Shown piece after piece: positions 17,813-26,034 of a stretch of 64,000 bases of DNA. The DNA is from Catenuloplanes indicus (GTDB lineage: Bacteria > Actinomycetota > Actinomycetes > Mycobacteriales > Micromonosporaceae), in NCBI RefSeq assembly GCF_030813715.1, contig NZ_JAUSUZ010000001.1, positions 4,340,001-4,404,000 on the forward strand. The letters are read 5' to 3'. Positions within the stretch are counted from its first letter, which is position 1; the number at the start of each line of letters is the position of its first letter. The notes beneath the pieces were generated by a model, which was not told where the DNA came from, did not search any database, and saw nothing but the letters and a program-made list of their open reading frames with translations. Both the position numbers and the translations under genes were made by a program.

Positions 17813-18161
17813 CCAGGCCCTCGACGCGGCGCAGCGCGTCCTCGTACTCCGGCTGCTGGTGCATGGCCAGCGCCAGCCGCAGGTACGGCAGCGCCTCGGT
17901 CAGCCGGCCGCCGCGCTCCAGCGTGCGCCCCAGGACGTGGTGCGCGTAGTGGTCGGTCGGGTCGAGCTCGATCAGCGCCCGCAACTGCTTCTCGGCGCCC
18001 TTGAGCTGGGCGGACATAAAATAGGCCCGGGCCAGGAGCTGCCGCACCGAGGCATTGTGCGGCTCGGCCTCCACGATCGGCTCCAGCAGCCGGGCCGCCC
18101 CCAGGGGGTCGCCCGTCTCGAAGTACATCGTCGCCCGCCGGTACTCAGCCAGAAGATCCAC
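17772..18161 (-). CDS. TPR-repeat protein
   Basis: A 129-residue helical protein of two to three tetratricopeptide repeats: GDPLGAARLLEPIVEAEPHN, LKGAEKQLRALIELDPTDHY, GRLTEALPYLRLALAMH. The start is taken as GTG at 18161, 5 bases after GGAGGAGG; an upstream in-frame TTG at 18176 would place that strong site inside the gene. No signal peptide or membrane segment. TPR proteins scaffold protein-protein contacts; no partner is evident, although the divergent GAF-PAS signalling gene starts 140 bp away. Confidence 0.85.
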   Translation of the reverse strand: MDLLAEYRRATMYFETGDPLGAARLLEPIVEAEPHNASVRQLLARAYFMSAQLKGAEKQLRALIELDPTDHYAHHVLGRTLERGGRLTEALPYLRLALAMHQQPEYEDALRRVEGLVNIHERADRRAAG

Positions 18162-18301
18162 AGCCGCCTCCTCCAACCGGGTGTCACGTCAACGCTTCCA
18201 CAACAACGGTCAAACGGCGACTGTTCCGCGTAACGCTCAGGTGTCGTCACCCACGGCCGATGGGACGAGGAGCGACTCTCTACCACCCGGAGGAGGGCCC
18301 C

Positions 18302-19786
18302 TTGGGTCTGCCCACGACGCCCTCGGCCGAGACGAGACGCCTGCGCGCGATCGTCGCGATCGCCCGCGCGGTCAACGACGCCGTGATCGACGAGCGCCGG
18401 TTCGGTGACCTGGTCGCGCGCACGGTCGCCACCCACGTGGGGGACGGCGCCACGCTCTGGCTCTACTCGCCGGACAACTCCTCGCTGGTCCGGGTGGGCG
18501 CCGGCCACCGCGACGCGATCTCCGCGATGCTGCTGCGCGAGGGCGCGGCCAGCGTGCTGCGCGGGCGTGGCGACGCGGTGGTGGACGCGGTGCTGGATTC
18601 CGGCGCGGCAGCCGTGCTGAACCAGGAGGAGATGGGCCGGCACATCGCGGAGTTCGACCCGCAGCTCGCGCCCTGGCTCGCGGTCTGCGGCGTGAGCAGC
18701 GTCGCCGTGCTGCCGCTCGGCGACGGCGCCTGGCCGTGCGGCGTGCTGATCGCCACCCGGGACGCCGACCGCCCCTCGTACACCGACGACGAATTTGCCT
18801 TTCTGCAGGCGATCGCGGAGACCGCGGCCTCGACCGTGAACACCGCGTCGCTGCTGACCGGCTCCGCCGCCGCGGTCGAGGAACTGCGCCGCCAGGCCAC
18901 CGCGCTGGACCAGCTCTCCGACGTGGTGGTGGCCTGGGACAACGAGGGCAAGGTGATCGGCTGGAACGCGGCGGCCGAGCGGGTCTACGGCTACAGCGCG
19001 ATCGAGGCGCTCGGCTGCGACGCGTTCACGCTGCTGGACACGCACGTCATCGACCCGGAGACCGGGCAGCGCAACCCGGCCGACCGCGCGTACACGGACC
19101 TGCTGGACGGGCTGACCGGCGCCGGGTCCGTGACGCTCGACCTGACCCAGCGGCGCGCGGACGGTGAGACGGTCGCGGTCACCCGCACGCTCACCGGCCT
19201 CGCCGACCGGCAGGGACGGCTCATCGGCGTCATCGCGATCGACCACGACCTCGGCGACCGCGGGCCGCGCGAGCGGACCGCGCTGCACGACGCGGTCACC
19301 GGGCTGCCGAATGCGCGGTTCCTCCGCGACCACCTGGATCGTGTGCTGATCTCGTGGGCCGGCGGCGCCGGGCTCGCGGCCGCGCTGGTGATCCAGCTCG
19401 GCGACCTCAACACGCTGCTCAAGGGCCTGCCGACGGACGTGGCCGGGCAACTGGTCAAGGTGCTGGCCGGCCGGCTCGCCGCGTCGCTGCGCCGCGGTGA
19501 CGTGATCGCCCGGACCGGCCAGGACGAGTTCGTGGTGATCGCGGAGAGCGTCGGCGACGTGGCGAACGTGGAGCGGCTGGCGAAGCGGCTGGTCACCGCG
19601 GCCCGGCAGCCGCTCGCCGCGGGCGGCCAGACCATGCTGCTGCACCCGGCCGTCGGCGTGTCCATGCTGGACGACCGCCAGCCGGTACAGATCACACCGG
19701 AGGAGCTGATCGGGCAGGCGGCCGACGCGCTCCCGGCCGCCCGCGCCGATCCCACTCACATCTCGTTCGCGCCACTCACGTCGTGA
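18302..19786 (+). CDS. GAF-PAS-GGDEF-like signalling protein with degenerate active site
   Basis: A 494-residue cytoplasmic protein. The start is TTG at 18302 because GGAGGAGG lies 5 bases upstream; an in-frame ATG at 18260 has no site. GAF domain (about 20-180; FGDLVARTVATHVGDGATLW), PAS domain (about 195-310; VVAWDNEGKVIGWNAAAERV) and a GGDEF-fold domain (about 325-485; LHDAVTGLPNARFLRDHL). At the active-site loop, RTGQDEFVVI replaces the GG[D/E]EF signature (~405), and the substrate-binding Asp region reads LVIQLGDLNTL. Diguanylate cyclase activity is therefore unlikely; it may be a GTP- or c-di-GMP-sensing or scaffold protein. Confidence 0.88.
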   Translation: MGLPTTPSAETRRLRAIVAIARAVNDAVIDERRFGDLVARTVATHVGDGATLWLYSPDNSSLVRVGAGHRDAISAMLLREGAASVLRGRGDAVVDAVLDSGAAAVLNQEEMGRHIAEFDPQLAPWLAVCGVSSVAVLPLGDGAWPCGVLIATRDADRPSYTDDEFAFLQAIAETAASTVNTASLLTGSAAAVEELRRQATALDQLSDVVVAWDNEGKVIGWNAAAERVYGYSAIEALGCDAFTLLDTHVIDPETGQRNPADRAYTDLLDGLTGAGSVTLDLTQRRADGETVAVTRTLTGLADRQGRLIGVIAIDHDLGDRGPRERTALHDAVTGLPNARFLRDHLDRVLISWAGGAGLAAALVIQLGDLNTLLKGLPTDVAGQLVKVLAGRLAASLRRGDVIARTGQDEFVVIAESVGDVANVERLAKRLVTAARQPLAAGGQTMLLHPAVGVSMLDDRQPVQITPEELIGQAADALPAARADPTHISFAPLTS

Positions 19787-19795
19787 CGGTGCCGA

Positions 19796-21223
19796 TCAGG
19801 CCGTCGCCGCGGCCTCGGCGAGCTGCTCCGCGTCCGGGGTGACCTGCGGGGTGGACAACGAGACCGCGATGTTCACCACCGCGAACGCGGCCGCGACCAG
19901 GATGCCCCGGTGGAAACCGTCGACCAACGCCTGCTGCGGCCCGGCGCCCGCGGCGAGCTGATCGGTGACGAACGTCAGCGACAGCGTGGTCACGACCGCG
20001 AGCCCGAGCGCGCCGCCGATCTGGTAAACCGCGGAGACCAGGCCGGACGCGGCACCGGCCTCGTGGTTCGCCACCTCGGAGACCGCGGCGATCTGGGCCG
20101 GCACGCTGACCGCGATGATCCCGGCGCCGAACAGCAGCAGGCCGGGGAGCAGGCCGGTGGTGTACGCGTCGTCCGTGCCGACCAGCGTCAGCATCAGCAG
20201 GCCGGCCACGCTGAGCACGGCGCCGCCGAGCTGGACCGGGCGGGTGCCGACGCGGGTGACCAGCTGGCTGGCCACCACGGCCGCGAGGATCGCCGCGCCG
20301 CCCATCGGCAGGAAGTGCAGCCCGGCCTCGAGCGCGGAGTCGCCGCGCACCTGCTGCAGGTAGATCGCGGTCAGGAAGAACATGGACAGGAACGCGGCCC
20401 CGTTCAGGCCGAGCGCCACGCCGGACGTGGCCAGCGACCGGGACCGGAACAGCCGCATGGGTACGAGCGGGTCCGCCGACCGCCGCTCGACCAGTACGAA
20501 CGCGGCGAGCAGCGCCACGCCGCCGATCAGGAAGCCGAGCACCTCGGCCGAGCCCCAGCCGCTGTGCTCCGCGCGCACCACGCCGTAGACCACCGCGAGC
20601 AGCCCGGCCGTGCTCAGCACCGCACCGGCCAGGTCGAACGTGCGCCGGCCGGGCGCGGCGTGCCGCACGTCCCGGACGAAGAACGGCGTGATCGCGACCA
20701 GCGCCACCACCAGCGGCACGTTGACCAGGAAGACCCAGCGCCAGTCCAGCGCGTCGACCAGCAGGCCACCCGCGACCACGCCGAGCGTGCCGCCGAGGCC
20801 GGCCAGACCGCCCCAGACGCCCATCGCGATGTTGCGGTCCCGGCCGGGCGGGAACGTGACGGTGAGCAGCGCGAGCGCGGCCGGGGAGAGCAGCGCGCCG
20901 CCGAGCCCCTGCACCGCGCGCGCCGCGATCAGGCTCTCCGAGTTCGGCGCCAGGCCCGCGCCCAGCGAGGTCACGCCGAAGAGCAGCAGGCCGCCGATGA
21001 ACAGCCGGCGCGGGCCGAGCAGGTCGGCCGCGCGCCCACCGAGCAGCAGGAAACCACCGAAGAGCAGGGTGTACGCGCTGATCACCCACTGCAGGCCGTC
21101 CGGTGTGAAGTCCAGGTCGGACTGGATGTTCGGCAGCGCCACATTCACGATCGTCACGTCCAGGACGACGATGAACTGTGCCAGGGACAGCACGACGAGC
21201 GTGGCCCAGGGACTCCGTCTCAT
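19796..21223 (-). CDS. DHA2-family (EmrB/QacA-type) multidrug exporter
   Basis: A 475-residue MFS transporter with 14 predicted helices. Signature motif C-like regions and the DHA2 N terminus FIVVLDVTIVNVALPNIQSD are clear, as are GRAADLLGPRRLF (motif A) and LDWRWVFLVNVPL. Proton-driven efflux of hydrophobic cations or antibiotics is typical. An AGAGAGG lies about 8 bases before the ATG. The divergent TetR gene and the operator repeats between them (21242-21300) indicate TetR repression relieved by an exported ligand. Confidence 0.93.
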   Translation of the reverse strand: MRRSPWATLVVLSLAQFIVVLDVTIVNVALPNIQSDLDFTPDGLQWVISAYTLLFGGFLLLGGRAADLLGPRRLFIGGLLLFGVTSLGAGLAPNSESLIAARAVQGLGGALLSPAALALLTVTFPPGRDRNIAMGVWGGLAGLGGTLGVVAGGLLVDALDWRWVFLVNVPLVVALVAITPFFVRDVRHAAPGRRTFDLAGAVLSTAGLLAVVYGVVRAEHSGWGSAEVLGFLIGGVALLAAFVLVERRSADPLVPMRLFRSRSLATSGVALGLNGAAFLSMFFLTAIYLQQVRGDSALEAGLHFLPMGGAAILAAVVASQLVTRVGTRPVQLGGAVLSVAGLLMLTLVGTDDAYTTGLLPGLLLFGAGIIAVSVPAQIAAVSEVANHEAGAASGLVSAVYQIGGALGLAVVTTLSLTFVTDQLAAGAGPQQALVDGFHRGILVAAAFAVVNIAVSLSTPQVTPDAEQLAEAAATA

Positions 21224-21241
21224 TCCGGAAAGCCTCTCTTT

Positions 21242-21300
21242 GTCTACGGCATACGTATACGTCGTACACGTACGCCGTAGACGCTAGGTCTACGGCGTAC
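21242..21300. promoter_or_regulatory. TetR operator: three copies of half-site GTCTACGGCRTAC
   Basis: Within the 87-bp divergent region the 13-mer GTCTACGGC(A/G)TAC occurs on + at 21242-21254, on - at 21270-21282 and on + at 21288-21300. The last two form a perfect 31-bp inverted repeat with 13-bp arms around GCTAG, ending 10 bp before the tetR GTG. Position and symmetry fit an operator controlling both the exporter and tetR. Confidence 0.85.
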
Positions 21301-21310
21301 ACTTGTCAAC

Positions 21311-22015
21311 GTGACCGCACCCGCCACCTCCGCCCGCGAACGCCTCGACCCGGAAAAGATCGTGGTCAGCGCGCTCGCCATCGCCGACGCCGAAGGCCTG
21401 TCCGCCATCACGATCCGGCGGCTGGCGCAGGAGCACGGGGTCACCCCGATGGCGCTCTACCGGCACTTCCGCGACAAGGACGAGCTGATCAACGCGCTCG
21501 CCGACCACGTGCTGCTCACCGTGGCCGTGCCGGAGCCGTCCGGCGAGCCGTGGCACGTACAGTTGCGCGCGGTCTTCGCCGCACTGCTGGAGTCGCTCTC
21601 CGCACACCCGGTGATCGCGCCGCTGATCATGCCGCGCCTGCTGGTCTCCCCCGGCGGTCTCGCGCTGGCCGAACGCGCGCTGGACCTGCTGGCCCAGGCC
21701 GGCTTCGACACCGACCGGGCCGCCACGGCCGGCACCCAGGTGGTCTGCACTGTGATCAACCTGATCCCGTACCACCCGGGCGCCCCCGCTATCCAGGACG
21801 AGGAGCAGCGCGAGGACCGCATCCGCGCCAAGCGCGCCGCGCTCGCCACCCTCTCCCCCCGCCGCTACCCCCGCGTCACCGCCGCCGCCGACCCGCTCAC
21901 CGGCTGCGTCGTCAAGGAGAACTACATCGAGCTGGGCCTCGACCTGGTCATCGCCGGCCTCCGCGGCCTCCCCACCAGCCGCACCGCGCCGGCGGTGGAG
22001 ACCGTCGACGCCTGA
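21311..22015 (+). CDS. TetR-family repressor (TetR_C-type)
   Basis: A 234-residue regulator starting at GTG 21311. N-terminal TetR helix-turn-helix (about 15-62; AITIRRLAQEHGVTPMALYR HF pattern), then an all-helical ligand-binding domain of the tetracycline-repressor C-terminal type (PVIAPLIMPRLLVSPGGLAL). It is divergent from the DHA2 exporter, separated by 87 bp holding three matching half-sites, so it very probably represses the exporter and itself. The stop lies 2 bp from the convergent crotonase stop. Confidence 0.93.
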   Translation: MTAPATSARERLDPEKIVVSALAIADAEGLSAITIRRLAQEHGVTPMALYRHFRDKDELINALADHVLLTVAVPEPSGEPWHVQLRAVFAALLESLSAHPVIAPLIMPRLLVSPGGLALAERALDLLAQAGFDTDRAATAGTQVVCTVINLIPYHPGAPAIQDEEQREDRIRAKRAALATLSPRRYPRVTAAADPLTGCVVKENYIELGLDLVIAGLRGLPTSRTAPAVETVDA

Positions 22016-22017
22016 GG

Positions 22018-22851
22018 TCAGGATGATTGGAGGGCGCGCAGCACCTCCTCCAAGCGCAACTCACCCTCGCGGGTCTGCACGCCCGCCTCGAGTTGCCGGT
22101 GCGCGAAGGCGGCCACGTCCGGGAAGGAGAACCGGGCGGCCAGCGCGCCCTCGGTAGCCACGTCGTAGACGTTGGTGTCGGCCGCGTTCACCGCGGTCTT
22201 GACCACGTCGATGATGACCGGCCCGAGCGCCGCGATTCGCCGGGCCAGATCGGTGACGAAGCCGTCCAGCTCGTCCGCGGGCAGCGCGCGGTTGATCAGG
22301 CCGTAGCGCTCGGCCAGTTCCGCGCCGGCCAGCTCGCCGCCGAGGATCAGTTCCAGAGCGCGGGCGCGGCCGATCAGCGCGGTCATGTACTGCGTACCGC
22401 CACCGCCGGGGTAGATGCCCTGCAGCGTCTCCGGCTGCGCCTGGCCGGACCGCCCGATCGCGGCGAACCGCATGTCCAGCGCCATCAGCAGCTCGTTGCC
22501 GCCGCCGCGGGCGTGACCGGCCAGCTTGCCGATGGTCACCTGCGGCAGCGACCGGACCGCCTCGTTCACCGCCTGAACGATGTTGGTGCCGGGCGGAAGG
22601 TCGGCGGGGAACGCGTGCTCTTCCGGTTCGGTGAGGAAGCGCATGTCACCGTGGGCGATGAAGAAGTCGGGGTCGGCGCTCTCGAAGACGATCACCCGGA
22701 CCGTCCGGTCCTCCCGGACCCGGGCGACGAACCGGTGCAGGTCCGCGATGAGGGTCGCGTCAAGCAGATTGAGCGGGGGGTTGTCGATGGTCACGGTAGC
22801 GACGCCGTGCTGCACGTCGACGTGGAGCGCCGACAGGTCGGTGTAGGTCAT
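22018..22851 (-). CDS. Enoyl-CoA hydratase/isomerase (crotonase) family protein
   Basis: A 277-residue crotonase-fold protein. VATVTIDNPPLNLLDATLI opens the domain; FIAHGDMRFL and IGKLAGHARGGGNELLMALD form the CoA site and oxyanion hole, and PETLQGIYPGGGGTQYM carries the second catalytic-position Glu; both catalytic-position Glu residues (GNEL and PETL) are kept, as in hydratases. Substrate is not predictable. The mRNA appears leaderless: a -10 TAGCGT ends 6 bases before the ATG, and no ribosome-binding site is present. The promoter has the long spacer typical of MerR activation, and a merR gene is divergent, so regulation by that MerR is likely. Confidence 0.9.
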   Translation of the reverse strand: MTYTDLSALHVDVQHGVATVTIDNPPLNLLDATLIADLHRFVARVREDRTVRVIVFESADPDFFIAHGDMRFLTEPEEHAFPADLPPGTNIVQAVNEAVRSLPQVTIGKLAGHARGGGNELLMALDMRFAAIGRSGQAQPETLQGIYPGGGGTQYMTALIGRARALELILGGELAGAELAERYGLINRALPADELDGFVTDLARRIAALGPVIIDVVKTAVNAADTNVYDVATEGALAARFSFPDVAAFAHRQLEAGVQTREGELRLEEVLRALQSS

Positions 22852-22857
22852 GGGCGT

Positions 22858-22889
22858 ACGCTAAATCCTCACATCCATGTGAGTTTCAA
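22858..22889 (-). promoter_or_regulatory. MerR-type promoter of the crotonase gene
   Basis: On the minus strand TTGAAA (-35, 22884-22889) and TAGCGT (-10, 22858-22863) are 20 bp apart, the over-long spacing typical of MerR-activated promoters. The spacer contains a perfect dyad CTCACAT-N2-ATGTGAG (22868-22883). The predicted start point coincides with the ATG at 22851. Confidence 0.75.
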
Positions 22890-22920
22890 CTGTCTGTGAC
22901 CATCGACACGGAGGCTCGGC

Positions 22921-23274
22921 GTGCGGATCGGGGAGCTGGCGGACCGGACCGGAGTGAGCGTCCGGTCGCTCCGCTACTACGAGGAACAGGGCCTGCTGGA
23001 GAGCCGGCGCAGCGCGGGTGGCCACCGGCACTACGGCGAGGACAGCGTGGAACGGGTCGCCCACCTGCGGCAGCTGTATGCGGCCGGCCTGTCCAGCGCC
23101 ACCATCGTCAGCATGCTGCCCTGCTGGAACTCGCCGAGCGTGGCCACGTCCGACGCCGCGTTCGCCCGTCTCGTCAAGGAGCGGGACAAGCTGATCGCGC
23201 ACATCGCGGAGCTCACTCACACGCTGGATTCCCTGAACGGCATCATCGACCGCAACCGGGCCGCCCGCCCCTGA
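22921..23274 (+). CDS. MerR-family regulator
   Basis: A 117-residue regulator starting GTG, with GGAGG 8 bases upstream. MerR winged helix at the N terminus: RIGELADRTGVSVRSLRYYE, then GLLESRRSAGGHRHYGED (wing 1 and HTH 2). The C-terminal part is a dimerisation coiled coil (FARLVKERDKLIAHIAELTH). A single mid-protein Cys (LPCWNSP) is present, but no metal- or iron-sulfur-type Cys cluster, so a small-molecule or redox effector cannot be assigned. It is divergent from the crotonase gene across a MerR-type promoter with matching dyad, its probable target. Confidence 0.93.
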   Translation: MRIGELADRTGVSVRSLRYYEEQGLLESRRSAGGHRHYGEDSVERVAHLRQLYAAGLSSATIVSMLPCWNSPSVATSDAAFARLVKERDKLIAHIAELTHTLDSLNGIIDRNRAARP

Positions 23275-23317
23275 CGGCCGCGCCCCCGGCGAGACGGTGA
23301 CCCGATCGCCGGCGGTT

Positions 23318-24271
23318 CTACGACTCGGCTTTCCGGCGGGCGGCGGCGCGGCGTTTGCCCTCGTGCATGGCGGCTACCCGGGCGACCGGGATGGTACGGC
23401 CCTCGTCGATCAGGTCTTGTGGGATCGGCTGCGGGCCGGGGAGCGCGCCGGTCCACGGGTCGGTGGTGGTGAGCAGCGCCGGGGCGGTGTGGATGGTGAA
23501 GTCGGCCGGGGTGATGTCGCTGAGGTCGTCCCAGGCGACCGGGAACGAGACCGGGACACCGGGGCGCAAGCGCGGGCTGTAGGCGGCGGCGACGGTGGCG
23601 CCGCCGGCCCGGGTGGCGTCCAGGAAGACCTTGCCGTGGCGGTCCTCGCGGATGAACGCGGTGGTGGCCAGCGCCGGGTCGACGCGTTCCGCGCGGGCGG
23701 CGAGCGCGCGGGTGGCGGCGGCGACCTCTTCGGTGTCCGCGTCCCGGATCGGTACGAAGACGTGCAGGCCCTTGGCGCCGCTGGTCTTCACGGCGCCGGT
23801 CAGCCCGGAGGCGGTCAGCGCCTCGCGGACCAGCGCGGCGGCGCGGACGGCCAGGCCGAACGAGCCGTCCTCCTCGGGCGGGTCCAGGTCGATGATCAGG
23901 TGGGTCTGCCGGTCCGGCGCGTCCGCGCGGGCCAGCGCGGGGTGGTACTCGACGGCGCGCTGGTTGCCGAACCAGAGCAGCGTGCGGCGGTCGTCGCAGA
24001 GTGCGTAGCGGATCGCGCGGTGCGACGCCTCGGCCCACACCTCGGTGGTGCGCACCCAGGACGGCGTGTACTTCGGGACGTTCTTCTGCATGAACGCGTC
24101 CTGGCCGCGGAGCACCCGGATGACGGAGAGCGGGCGGCCGGCGAGCTGCGGCAGGAAATGGCCGGAGACCGCGTCGAAGTAGTCGATCAGGTCGCGCTTG
24201 GTCGCCCCGGCACCGTCGAAGAGTGGTGCGTCGAGGTTGGTCAGGTCCACCCCGTCCCGCGTCTCGCCCAT
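23318..24271 (-). CDS. LigD-type polymerase/primase domain protein (non-homologous end joining)
   Basis: A 317-residue stand-alone archaeo-eukaryotic primase-type polymerase domain as found in LigD. Motifs: LWFGNQRAVEYHPALARAD, metal-binding Asp pair in LIIDLDPPEEDGSFG, and SGAKGLHVFVPI with the nucleotide-contacting His. A Lys/Arg-rich tail (HEGKRRAAARRKAES) ends the protein. In bacterial NHEJ this domain fills gaps with ribo- or deoxynucleotides and works with Ku and an ATP-dependent ligase; here neither ku nor a ligase is adjacent, so partners must lie elsewhere. Actinobacteria often have several such isolated PolDom paralogues. Confidence 0.93.
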   Translation of the reverse strand: MGETRDGVDLTNLDAPLFDGAGATKRDLIDYFDAVSGHFLPQLAGRPLSVIRVLRGQDAFMQKNVPKYTPSWVRTTEVWAEASHRAIRYALCDDRRTLLWFGNQRAVEYHPALARADAPDRQTHLIIDLDPPEEDGSFGLAVRAAALVREALTASGLTGAVKTSGAKGLHVFVPIRDADTEEVAAATRALAARAERVDPALATTAFIREDRHGKVFLDATRAGGATVAAAYSPRLRPGVPVSFPVAWDDLSDITPADFTIHTAPALLTTTDPWTGALPGPQPIPQDLIDEGRTIPVARVAAMHEGKRRAAARRKAES

Positions 24272-24295
24272 CGTGTCACCTTCCCACGCGGTGGC

Positions 24296-25099
24296 CTATC
24301 CGGCGAGGCGAAGCGCGGCCCAGACCGCCTTTCCCTGCGGCAGTGCGGCGCAGCCCCAGCGGTGCGCCTCGGCCTCGACGACGCGCAGGCCACGGCCGCG
24401 TTCGGCGAGCGGTGCGCGCGGGTCACCGGCGCTGACCGGGCGGAGCCGGGGCGGTGCCGGGTTGCCGTCCGCCACCACCAGATAGAGGTACGGCCGGCGC
24501 AGCGTCACGGTCACGTCTATCGGTGTGCCGCCGTGCTCGACCGCGTTGTTGACCAGCTCGGAGATGACCGCACGAGCCGAGTAGAGCAGCTCGTGCACGT
24601 CCCAGCCGGTGCACGCGTCACCGACGATCGAGCGCGCGAACGAGGCCGCCAGCGGGCCGGCGTCCAGCCGCAGATGCTCCCAGCGGCTGGACGCGCGCAG
24701 GTCACCGGCGGCGGCCAGCGCCTTGTCCAGCGTGGGATGCACGCGTACGCCGCGGTTCAGCACGCGCAGCCGCGCGGCCACCGCGGGCCGGGCCACCAGC
24801 AGCAGCGGCGCCTCGGGTGAGTGACCGGCCCGCCAGCGCGGGGCGACGAAGACCGCGAGCGCGCCGTCGTGCGCGATCCGCACCCGGTCCAGCGAGACGA
24901 TCACCACGACCGGGCACTCGGCCAGCGCCTTGGTGATCACGGATCGGGCGCGGGCGGCGCTGCGCAGCGTCAGCTCGCCCTCGAACGCGATGAGAACGGC
25001 ACCGCGGCTGTCGTCGCGTGCCACTATCGCGGACAGCTGTCTGGTTCCGCTCACTCCGGGCCCACCCCGTCCGGTCGGGAACGTTGCCGGGTTCGTCAT
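24296..25099 (-). CDS. STAS - HATPase_c protein (anti-sigma regulatory type)
   Basis: A 267-residue fusion. The N-terminal half (about 18-125) is a STAS-like domain (VLIFAFEGELTLRS-like pattern: AVLIAFEGELTLRSAARARS; VVVIVSLDRVRIAHDGALAV), and the C-terminal half (about 145-265) an RsbW-type HATPase: ISELVNNAVEHGG (N-box), VVADGNPAPPRL (degenerate G1) and AERGRGLRVVEAEAHRWG (G2). Such fusions combine anti-anti-sigma and anti-sigma modules of partner-switching. The start MTNPATF (ATG 25099) is chosen over a longer frame because TTGGAG lies upstream. It could be a target of PP2C phosphatases such as the one at 11095-12306, an inference only. Confidence 0.85.
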   Translation of the reverse strand: MTNPATFPTGRGGPGVSGTRQLSAIVARDDSRGAVLIAFEGELTLRSAARARSVITKALAECPVVVIVSLDRVRIAHDGALAVFVAPRWRAGHSPEAPLLLVARPAVAARLRVLNRGVRVHPTLDKALAAAGDLRASSRWEHLRLDAGPLAASFARSIVGDACTGWDVHELLYSARAVISELVNNAVEHGGTPIDVTVTLRRPYLYLVVADGNPAPPRLRPVSAGDPRAPLAERGRGLRVVEAEAHRWGCAALPQGKAVWAALRLAG

Positions 25100-25173
25100 C
25101 GGACCGAGTCTCCAAGCCTGCCACCTCTGACAACAGACCGGAAGTGCGTCGTTCCCCCGGACGGGCGGCCGGG

Positions 25174-25848
25174 TCACCGGCCGCCCGTGGAACCTGAGGT
25201 GGCGGACGCGGGCCGGAGCGGCGCGCAGGCCTCGATCGCGGCCGCGGTGGTGGCGTCCGCGGTGTTCAGCGCGGCGGTGTCGGTCACGCCGTTCTCGGTG
25301 AGGCAGTTGTCGTACGCGGCCGCGGCACCGCCGTCATCCCCGGTGCCACCCGGAGCCTGATCGCCGCCGGGGCCGCCCTGGCCGCCGTTGCCCATCTGCG
25401 GCAGCGAGTCCGCGCATGCCTCGGTCGCGGTCGCCCAGGCCGCCTCGTCGACGCCGTCCGGCTTGAGCATGTTCGCGAAGCCACCGCCGCCCCGCTGCCC
25501 ACCGTCACCGGGGCCGCCGGACGGGAACGCGGTCGGCCGCCCCGAGCCCTGCGGGCCGGGCCGGCCGGAGGAACCGGGCTGGCCGGACGGGCCCGGCCGA
25601 CCGGAACCCTGCGGGAACGCTCCGCCGGACGGGCGGGTGCCGCGCTCCGGGTTGGCGGTCGGGATCGTCACCTCGATGCCCTGCTCCTTGAGGCAGGCCG
25701 CGTAGGCGGCGAGCGCGTTCTGGCCGTCCCCGCCGGAGCCACCCGCGGTGTCGGACGAACCGGAACCGTCACAGCCCGCGGCCAGCAGCAGCACCGCGGA
25801 CCCGGCCAGCGCGACGGCCGCGAGCCGCCGGTGGACGTGAGAACTCAC
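25174..25848 (-). CDS. Gly/Pro-rich lipoprotein
   Basis: A 224-residue exported lipoprotein. Signal peptide ends in lipobox LLAAGC (Cys ~26). The mature part has a disordered Gly/Ser/Pro region (about 27-125, with SGRPGPSGQPGSSGRPGPQG) and four Cys in two similar short segments: YAACLKEQGIEV...ATEACADSL and YDNCLTENGV...IEACAPL, likely two disulfide-bonded helical hairpins. Start is GTG with AGGAGG 5 bases upstream. It is divergent (186 bp) from the OmpR-type response regulator; genes of this sort often accompany such two-component systems and may be the sensed or regulated envelope component. No specific function is recognised. Confidence 0.85.
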   Translation of the reverse strand: MSSHVHRRLAAVALAGSAVLLLAAGCDGSGSSDTAGGSGGDGQNALAAYAACLKEQGIEVTIPTANPERGTRPSGGAFPQGSGRPGPSGQPGSSGRPGPQGSGRPTAFPSGGPGDGGQRGGGGFANMLKPDGVDEAAWATATEACADSLPQMGNGGQGGPGGDQAPGGTGDDGGAAAAYDNCLTENGVTDTAALNTADATTAAAIEACAPLRPASATSGSTGGR

Positions 25849-26034
25849 AGCTTCCTCCTAGGTCGGAAGAGCCCATGCAACCGGGCGGACCTCCGGGCCA
25901 GGTCGGACCGCACTCGGAGCGGGCTCGAAGACGTACCCTCGGAGGATTTTGATCTTCTGGGTCTCCCGCACGTCCACAGGTGTTACACAGGGTCGGTAAA
26001 GGTGCTGCTCAGATGGCGGGCACACGATCGGACC

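Noticed and set aside
1-19000. P450, sulfotransferase, MFS exporter and AfsR-type regulator as a natural-product cluster
   Set aside because: No core synthase (PKS, NRPS, terpene, RiPP) is present and the P450 is truncated; the genes are better treated as an accessory operon.
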